Origin: Ophiura sarsii
Lineage: Eukaryota > Echinodermata > Ophiuroidea > Amphilepidida > Ophiuridae
Reading direction: 5' to 3'
Assembly (NCBI GenBank): GCA_035610835.1
Contig: CM069452.1
Span: forward strand, 66,002,919-66,066,918
DNA: 64,000 bases
Part shown: one piece after another, positions 56,481 through 64,000 of the stretch
How positions within the stretch are numbered: position 1 is the stretch's first letter
Layout: every line of letters begins with the position of its first letter
Translations under genes and position numbers: made by a program
The notes under the pieces: model-generated
Databases searched by the model: none
What the model saw: only the letters and a program-made list of their open reading frames with translations
Told to the model about the DNA's origin: nothing

Positions 56481-56759
56481 TAATGCTCCATATACCCTCA
56501 TTATCATATCTGCATTACTCCCACCAATCCATGAACGAGGGAGAATGAATCTCAATGTAGTGATTCTATACCATAGCCAATATATTTTCTCCTCCTAGGC
56601 ATGGTATTATACCACCGTATTATAGTGTCAGCATCAATACCCTTTAATGCCAACCTTTGGGCTATGGTTACAATAATTAATCAATTATCAATAATCAATT
56701 ATCTTTCCAGTACCGGGCAATCATTCCTTAGAATAAGATCACTCTATGTACGTTAACAA

Positions 56760-57660
56760 ACGATTCACGTAGTGCAATATCCTCATAACTCCCAAAAGCG
56801 ATGCAAGGGACAGATCAACTCTTATTGAATTGTTAACGTTACCAATATCCATCCTCCTTCCAGGCATGGGTACAAATTACATCGTATTGTAATGTCAATG
56901 TTATCATTCCTCTTCCTTCGACATAATTATGTGCTAAAGGATGCGAATGGTATTTTATTGCTATGGTTACTTTCCATTAATTCATTTGGCCTTAGTACAT
57001 TGGTTATCCGCCTAATGAGATAGATGGGGGAGAGAACAAGTCAAATGGTAACCATACCAATATCCTTCCTGCTAAATAATATCTTATAGCAATGTCCATA
57101 GTCCATCTCTCTCTTCCTTGAAAGCTATGGAATATAATAAACTACAATGATGGATTATCATAATGTTGTCATGCCATCACCCGCAATCACTCTTAATACG
57201 TTAAAACTCGATTCATGTATTGCAATATCCTTATTACTCTAAAGCCATGGGCGAGAAAGACAAATCTTATTGCAACACTGACTTTACCAATATCCTCTTC
57301 CTTCAAGGCAAGGGCTAAAGAGTACAATTAACATTGCACTGTAACGTTTATCTCACAACTGTAGGCGTTAAGGTACAAATGATCATTTCAATGACACCTT
57401 TTTGAAACCTGAACTCAATTTGAATACGTTGATACTCTAGTCAGGTTTCACAAGTATTCATTTGCTTCAAATCATAGGATGAAGACTACAACTAATTTAT
57501 TATTGTGAGGGCAACATTTTTAATCAATATCGTGGCCTGAAACTAAGGGCAAAGGAGAGCAAAAGATGCGTTATCAAAATACATAATTACCGTCTCGTGT
57601 GTTTATATTTGATTCATGCTTTACTATATTGTTATAACTGCCAAGACATAGACGACAGTG
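56760..57660. repeat. ancient degenerate tandem repeats, about 400-450 bp spacing
   Basis: GATTCACGTAGTGCAATATC then CTCATAACT (56762), GATTCATGTATTGCAATATC then CTTATTACT (57211) and GATTCATGCTTTACTATATT then GTTATAACT (57612) mark three units. CCAATATCC...TTCC...AGGCA(T/A)GGG(T/C) recurs between them. Confidence 0.5.
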
Positions 57661-58097
57661 AGACAACGCGGATAATGCTATTTTGCTTGTTTTTATTTAG
57701 TTTCAATCACCAATAAATTGGGTTGGTTAAAAGTAGGATGACATTTTTAACATAGTTTCAGAATCCTAATTTGAGTTTTATAACATAATTTTAATTCAAA
57801 TTGAGTGAATGTGAGAACCAACTGATACCGGGTATTAAGACGGCGAAGACCAAAGCTATATCGTTGTTTAAAGGAAAACGGAGCAAATCAGGCCTGGGAA
57901 ATCGGTATGCTGTGAGAACACCCTCTATATTTTTTCTATATTTGGGGGCATGCGTCACTTATGCAAATCAGCATTTACATTTAATATCCCGAAGTACTTT
58001 GTGTCAAAGGAGAAAATAAACCAACAAAATGAGCTACCGAGCAAGCGCGTGAATTAGTTGCAATTCACTTTTGAATGAAGCCTTGCAATGCATTATG

Positions 58098-58822
58098 GTC
58101 TTCGCCAATAAATATTTTCCTCGGAGATACAGCTACATTTCTGCATATGTGACTATTTCCTATCTTTCAAGATTGAATAGTAAAAAGCATTTTTATTCCC
58201 GAAAAATGGACAGATAATACGATCATTTAACGTTCATAATAAAACTCTTACACAGCGCCGGGAAATAACACAATTACATGTTTCAGAGATGGTCTAAAGG
58301 GAAGCATGCTGGGATTTCATATTCAGGCCCAAATCTCACCGAATAATGGCAAAATGCACATTGATTCCAATTCTGCTAAAAGCTTTCAACTCACTCCATG
58401 CATATACAAATTAGATTCAAAGTTGTCATCACTGTCAACTGAGATGGAGTTAAGCATAACGTTATGTTATATTGATATTTTAACTTACCAGCATCTTGAA
58501 AATGGTTCTGTTAAGCACTTGCTATGTCTCGATATTTGACTTTTATTTCCGCAAATTGGATGAAGTGAATAAAGTGAAACAAGGCCACTTTTATTGTTGC
58601 TATTGGTGTTAAAGGAGCCACGCTCCCCCTGGAGCCACAGCCCGGCCTCATAGACATACACATATTGAAGCGTGAAACTAGTGTTGCGGGTAGAGATGAG
58701 TGCCCTATACCATACTTTACTGTACAGGGCGGACTATGGCTCCAGGAGGACTGTGTTTCATACTACATCTGTTCCATACTCGTACACATTACTTGCAAAG
58801 AGCGCTAACAGTGGTCCTTATT
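58098..58822. repeat. duplication H, copy 1
   Basis: About 725 bp aligned by eye end to end with 60427-61152, beginning GGTCTTCGCCAA(T/C)AAATATTTTCC and ending AAAGAGCGCTAACAGTGGTC. Differences are scattered substitutions plus small indels. Conserved ORFs in it (58306-58539) are due to DNA similarity; the changes include many non-synonymous ones. Confidence 0.92.
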
Positions 58823-58867
58823 TCCAATTTCAATGCAACTTTAAAAAAAAAGTAATCTTGAAAAAGT

Positions 58868-59690
58868 GTACAAACCAGCTTTGGGCAGGACACGCTTGTT
58901 GCATAAAAAACCATTACACGATTATATAAAATAATATACCATAAATGTTATGACAGACGTCGGGCACGTACGCTCTACGTAGGGGCATCTACTTCGCCGA
59001 ATGAGATTTTGACGTACAATCATGACAATCAACCGATTGAATACAAAACATGCAAGAGTGATTAGTGTCTGGGAGGGGATATGATATCTTGAAGTAGTTT
59101 ATTAGTAGTCCCTTCGGGTTTAGCCAGCAAAGAGCATTATACTTGGGTGTTTTTTCTACTCCCTAGATTGCTTTTTGGATTAAGCATGCAATTTAACGCT
59201 CTAATTATAGAAGACGCGCTTCCATATCGCCAGTTGGAGAATTGTTGTTATTCTTGAAAGTAGATATTGTAATAATACATTAAGACTATTGTTAAAAGAA
59301 GGTCTTTTGTTGGTTGAAAATGACTTTGACATTTTAAGCGTGGTAAAACTATACCAATATACATCCCTCAAATCAGTTTATCATGTCTATAGGGACTACA
59401 ATATAACCGATAATTAAATCCATCTCATGTTAGTAGAGTGTCTACTTTTCGGTTAAAATGTAATTTCGCGAAACGCATTGGAATCTACCACTCATGACCG
59501 AAAAAGCGTGTTACAGAAATATGCCTGCTTTAGTTAAATACGTTGCTATTTAAACGGGTTTAACTTGCGAATAAACTAATTTCAAGTACATAAATTGTCT
59601 CTTCTTTAAATATGACCATTTGTCGGCGTCATTTCCCATTCTTAGCTAATATGATGTTAATAGCTGGATTGGATGGGAGATTCAAAATCT
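58868..59690. repeat. dispersed repeat R, copy 2 (shorter)
   Basis: Begins near ACAAACCAGCTTTGGGCAGG and matches 48618-50690 without the internal 1.3 kb. It directly follows duplication H copy 1. Confidence 0.6.
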
Positions 59691-60426
59691 ACCACTGTAA
59701 AGATGTTTTTAGTTTTAAGGAATAGTGGGGTCATTAAGAACATCTTTCATTTAGTTTGATTAAGAACCATCACTAAAGGTAAAAATTAAAAAATTATACA
59801 ACTCAAAGTAACGCAAGTATGAAAGGGAATGAAATGTTTTGCTTATAACTGGTTGTTATTTTGGTCAATATTTGCCAACAGGGTTTTTTTAGAAAAGAGT
59901 TAATGTAAATGCTTACAGCACTAATATGCAAGCTCGCCTGCCACAGATGGCAAGCTAAATTGGTTTTATGTTGAAACATAACTGCGATATCAGTATCAAT
60001 CTATAAAACCTGCATTTTAATTTATTTAAAGCTTTGATTATTTTTTATGTGTTAATAGTTGATTTTAAAATGTTTTTGATGTGAACATTTTAAAAAGAAT
60101 TTTCAGATGTTTGAATGCAACACATTATTTTTGTGTGTGTATAGACAATATTTGTCCATTTTCTATGACAAATTGATACAATTTTTGAAAAGATAGATAG
60201 ATACGTTTTAATTGTTAGTTTATAAATAATAATAAGATTATAACACCCTTGAAATCTAATGCACTAAATATACTAAATGGTCAGATGAGTTTCTGCCTGA
60301 TTTTAAATGCGTGAAATGGGTAATGTACCATGAAATGTCCACTTATTATAATTCCAGTAAGATGTTGTTTTAAGGATGGGACAATATTAGTTTTCTCTGT
60401 TATTTTAAAATGCGTTATAATAACGA
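59691..60426. other. non-coding, no recognised feature
   Basis: AT-rich. The last 70 bases (AAGATGTTGTTTTAAGGATG) resemble 54866-54930. Confidence 0.35.
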
Positions 60427-61152
60427 GGTCTTCGCCAACAAATATTTTCCTCAGAGGTATAGCTACATTTCTGCATGTGACTATTTCCTATCTTTCAAGA
60501 TTGAATAGTAAAAAGCATTTATATGCCCGAAAAATGGACAGATAATACGATCGTGTTCTTTTAACGTTCATAATAAAACTCTTACACAGCGCCTAGAAAT
60601 AACACAATTACATGTTTCAGAGATGGTCTAAAGAGAAGCATGCTGGAATTTCATATTCAGGCCCAAATCTCACCGAATAATGGCAAAATGCACATTGATT
60701 CCAATTCTGCTAAAAGCTTTCAACTCACTCTATGCATATACAAATTAGATTCAAAGTTGTCATCACTGTCAACTGAGCTGGAGTTAAGCATAACGTTATG
60801 TTATATTGTTATTTTAAGGAACATCTTCAAAATGGTTCTGTTAAGCACGTGCTCTATCTCGATATTTGACTTTTATATCCGCAAATTGTATGAGGTGAAT
60901 AAAGTGACACAAGGCCACTTTTATTGTTCTTATTGGTGTTAAAGGAGCCACGCTCCCACTGGAGCCACAGCCCGGCCTCCATAGACATACACATATTGAA
61001 GCGTGAAACTAGTGTTGCGGGTAGAGATGAGTGCCCTATACTATACTTTACTGTACAGGGCGGAATATGGCTCCAGGAGGACTGTGTTTCATACTACATC
61101 TGTTCCATACTCGTACACATTACTTGCAAAGAGCGCTAACAGTGGTCCTTAT
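60427..61152. repeat. duplication H, copy 2
   Basis: Partner of 58098-58822. It ends at AGCGCTAACAGTGGTCCTTAT, where copy 1 continues into TTCCAATTTCAATGC and this copy into AAACGCCTCGTG. Confidence 0.92.
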
Positions 61153-61300
61153 AAACGCCTCGTGTACAATAGTTTCGATTTATTCAATGAGCTCAACTTG
61201 ATATTCATGTTTTGCACCCTAACCCTAACCGGCCAGGCTACGTTTACTGTGAAAACCGGGGAAGGGGGAAAAGTATGAAGTTTCTCCCATTCAATCGCCG

Positions 61301-61375
61301 CGAGATCCTCCGGGATTCGACCCCGGACCCTCCGATCACCTCCGCCGCGTTCCTAACCACTGAGCTAAGCTGCCA
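61301..61375 (-). repeat. tRNA-like sequence / SINE head (minus strand)
   Basis: On the minus strand: A box TAGCTCAGTGG (61367-61357) and B box GGGGTCGAATCCC (61324-61312), with a perfect 5-bp T stem CCGGG/CCCGG. The acceptor ends do not pair, so a tRNA-derived repeat is more likely than a tRNA gene. Confidence 0.5.
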
Positions 61376-61686
61376 ACGCTGCCCTGGGCAGCAATTTCGT
61401 ATCCACATATATCAGCTCAGACGATGACGTCATCGAACGAATCAATTATGTAGCACATTGTTTTTGGCCGTAGTGAATCGTAGTGTCTAGAAAGGTTAGG
61501 GTTAAGACCGGGGGTTAAAACAGAAAATAAGGAAAGGGAGTAATTTATAGTAAATGTCGAGTATACGTTGAATATTGTAGGAGGGTCCCTGTAAAACAAT
61601 TATGCAATAGTTAATATAACAAAATTACGTGAAATAGCAATACTTATGTTCAGTAACCTTTACTGTATCAAAGTCATTTTACAGCT

Positions 61687-62058
61687 GGGAAAAAGTGTAC
61701 TTTAGGTCCCAGATACTGGTATACCAGTATCGGTCGATACTGGTACATGAATTTTGCCAGTATCGCTCGATACTGGAACAATTTACATGTTCCAGTATCG
61801 GTCGATACTGGAACATCAAATTGTGTTCCAGTATCGACCGATACTGGAACACTTCATGTGTTCCAGTATCGCCCGATACTGGAATGAAGATCGATACTGG
61901 AACAAATTAAATGTTCCAGTATCGCCCAATACTGGACCATTTTGTTCCAGTATCGCTCGATACTGGAACATGTAAATCGTTCCAGTATCGCTCGATACTA
62001 GAACGATTTACATGTTCCAGTATCGCGCGATAATGGAACGATTTAATTTGTTCCAGAA
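61687..62058. mobile_element. palindrome array C (left arm of a probable composite foldback)
   Basis: Opens with GGGAAAAAGTGTACTTTAGG then TCCCAGATACTGG and holds about ten CCAGTATCGNNCGATACTGG units at about 36-40 bp spacing, joined by AT-rich spacers such as AACATGTAAATCGTT. It lacks the right terminus of the family; the missing end is found, inverted, at the end of array D. Repetitive ORFs (61695-61910, 61754-61975) are produced by the array and are not genes. Confidence 0.85.
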
Positions 62059-62964
62059 CTCGTGTATTGTCATATTTGTGAAAAGGGGACGACTATTTCA
62101 GCTTTAAAAATTAGCGACATTTTTACGAGGTCAGCTTTGAGTGCATTATAGTTATTTTTTCGTTTTTCAAAAATACGTGTTCAGTTGTTATATGGATTGC
62201 GGGATTTATTTTCTATTATTTGTTTGAAGAAAACAATGTCGTAGTGTTTTAAAATATTGCGAGGGAAAACCATCTCATTCATTATGGTTTGGGAACAACA
62301 TTGTTTATGTTGGAGTACTACACACTAAATAGGGTCGTTCAATATCTTTCTCTTGAAGGTTTTTGAGGCTCTGAAAATAGATTTTATGGCTACATTAGGA
62401 TGAGCTGATTGGTCAAGTCAATTTAACGTTACGTATGCATGATAATTTTCTCTTTTTGAAAAAAATCAGTGGCTTGGAAAACTACCGATGATCAGTCAGC
62501 TTAGAAATAGTTGACTCTATTTTGAGAATTTAAATATTCCCATACTCAACTGCGACAAGTTTTCAAAACAGTTTGCTGATGTTCTCTCATCATCGCCTGA
62601 TAGTGTTCCACTTATAGCTTGGTTGACAAGACCCCTTTCTTAAATGTGCTTATTGTCAATTTCGTCTTCCAAGCTGACGTGACGTCAGCTTTTGATTCTG
62701 AAAAAGACACGCCTCCGATAATATCTGCTGTTTCAATTGTTATAGCTTGAGTCATCCATTATCAGTGAGAGAGTCTACGACTAGAGAGAAGTTAGAAATC
62801 AAACCCGGATAATGAAGTAAGACTATTTCATCGTGCTTTTATATGGATCCTGTCGTCATGCTATCGGATCCCACTGAGAACCAATCAGAAGCGTAACTGT
62901 GAAATTGGGCCTATGATTTGCTTTAAAAAAGCCAATCGGCGGCGACTCCCATTTCTATTTTTCA
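62059..62964. other. 906-bp unique segment between palindrome arrays C and D
   Basis: Non-repetitive, AT-rich, with no long ORF on either strand and no transposase motif seen. Two direct words (GACGTGACGTCAGC region near 62670) and short hairpins occur. It would be the internal region if C and D are arms of one element. Confidence 0.4.
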
Positions 62965-63324
62965 TGTTCCAGTATTGGACAATACTGGCACATTTTTAAT
63001 GTTCTAGTATTGGGCGATACTGGTACATTTTCCATGATCCAGTATTGGGCGATACTGGAACATTTTTCATGTACCAGTATTGGGCTATACTGGCACACAT
63101 TCTACCAGTATTGCCCGATACTGGAACAAAATAATGTACCAGTATCGATCGATACTGGTACATTATTTTGATCCAGTATCGGGCAATACTGGAACATTTT
63201 AAACGTGCCAGTATCGAGCGATACTGGACCAAAATAATGTACCAGTATCGAACGATACTGGGCGTTCTAGTATTGGTCGATACTATTACAGTCTAGTATC
63301 TGGGAGCTAAAGTACACTTTTTCC
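62965..63324. mobile_element. palindrome array D (right arm of a probable composite foldback)
   Basis: About ten units of the same palindrome, many with TATTG in place of TATCG on one side, then the right terminus CTAGTATCTGGGAGCTAAAG then TACACTTTTTCC, the reverse complement of array C's left end. The family's left end is missing. The minus-strand ORF 62996-63232 arises from the repeats. Confidence 0.85.
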
Positions 63325-64000
63325 GCGCTTTTAAATCGCTAGAAAATTGCTTTAAAAGCACTGAGAGTTTGGATATGGACCCTTATGTATTTTATAAACT
63401 ATTATTGGAATCTCTATGTATTTTATAAATCAGTACTGGAATCTCAAACTCAGGTTTGTCAATTAAAAATGCAAATCCTTTTCAAACGTGGCCAATGGAT
63501 TCGCACTCTTGTAACGGAATCTCGGGAATTAGACGGTAACATTTAATGAGATAATGTGCGTTTTAAGAAACAAAACAAGGGGTGTATATTTTATTATTTC
63601 CCCCCTAATGCCACATTTTTGTTTGACACACCCTGTTCATTCAAATTCTATACATCTTCAGCTATGATACAATTTTGGAAAACTAAACCATACTAGATAA
63701 GTGTAACACACACTCTCGCACCATTTAAAGTACCTGGATAGTATAGTTGACAAGAGGATTACCTTCTTGTCCGGTTGCATTAGCAGAGAGTGTTGGTTGG
63801 GCTAAGAAACCACTTAAACAACATCAAATTCTGTGATGCCAAACCTGAAAATAAGTCTAATGTGTATCGGACTATTATCGTCCTAAGTTTCCTCAGGCGC
63901 TGCGCTCTGAAAAACAAGGCGACTTTTATCTCAGCTCTTAATTTGCGCTGGATGGATTCTATTTATCAACGTTTATATTCCTACAGGAGATTTACTTATT
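63325..64000. other. non-coding, no recognised feature
   Basis: A short local duplication (TGTATTTTATAAA at 63387 and 63417) and a TTGACACACCCTGTTC word near 63625 are the only items seen. No exon was supported. Confidence 0.35.

Noticed and set aside
56305..56598. Opposed ORFs of about 100 residues
   Set aside because: They span an inverted-repeat MITE and share no known motif.
58306..60942. Duplicated gene encoding HIQAQISPNNGKMHIDSNSA-type proteins
   Set aside because: Both ORFs lie in the 725-bp DNA duplication; differences include several amino-acid changes and different C-termini, with no sign of selection on the protein.
61695..61975. Repetitive proteins (QYRSILEH / SSIGRYWN words) encoded by the palindrome arrays
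   Set aside because: Several frames on both strands stay open because the unit lacks stops; no start context, splice sites or conservation of one frame.
62996..63232. Minus-strand 78-residue repeat ORF in array D
   Set aside because: Same cause: reading of tandem palindromes; mirrors the ORFs in array C.
61687..63324. CRISPR-like regular array
   Set aside because: The repeated unit is a palindrome, spacers are short, similar AT-rich sequences rather than unique ones, and the window is eukaryotic with introns and retroelements.

Overview
This window is intron-rich eukaryotic (metazoan) DNA. It is AT-rich, has sparse coding exons and holds many transposable-element remnants, microsatellites and one 100-N assembly gap (29025-29124). 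The host genes (an FBXL4-like F-box/LRR gene and a RING-coiled coil-NHL gene without a B-box) and the repeat mix (Ty3/gypsy, CR1/L2-like LINE, mariner, many MITEs) suggest a marine invertebrate, possibly an echinoderm or other deuterostome. That placement is inference, not read directly from the sequence.

Layout. 1-2640: decayed 3' half of a Ty3/gypsy element (RT end, RNase H, integrase with a core deletion, polypurine tract). 3630-5453: two phase-matched LRR exons of an FBXL4-like gene on the + strand. 5.5-15 kb: intronic or intergenic DNA with tRNA-like sequences, several MITEs and a 668-bp foldback built from a GATGCC-rich minisatellite. 15499-21916: a complete five-coding-exon TRIM-NHL-type gene on the - strand; every intron is GT-AG and in phase 0, and the predicted protein is 717 residues. 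22-26 kb: AT-rich DNA and a tandem array inside a GGCGTAGCCAG-type element. 26590-28770: 5'-truncated, frameshifted CR1/L2-like LINE. 29-64 kb: almost entirely repeats, with a dead mariner transposase (40215-40553) and one unidentified candidate exon (34378-34536).

The main result is the repeat biology. Several MITE families have target-site duplications that can be read directly. Two copies of one 233-bp Harbinger-like MITE each have their unoccupied site elsewhere in the window. Eight copies of a TTAA-flanked piggyBac-like MITE are present. A family of elements built from tandem 20-bp palindromes (CCAGTATCGNNCGATACTGG) occurs at four places; the last two look like the two arms of one 1.6-kb foldback element with about 0.9 kb of internal DNA.

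Limits: no alignment or database search was possible. Family names rest on motifs and conserved residues seen by eye, and repeat edges are approximate where marked.
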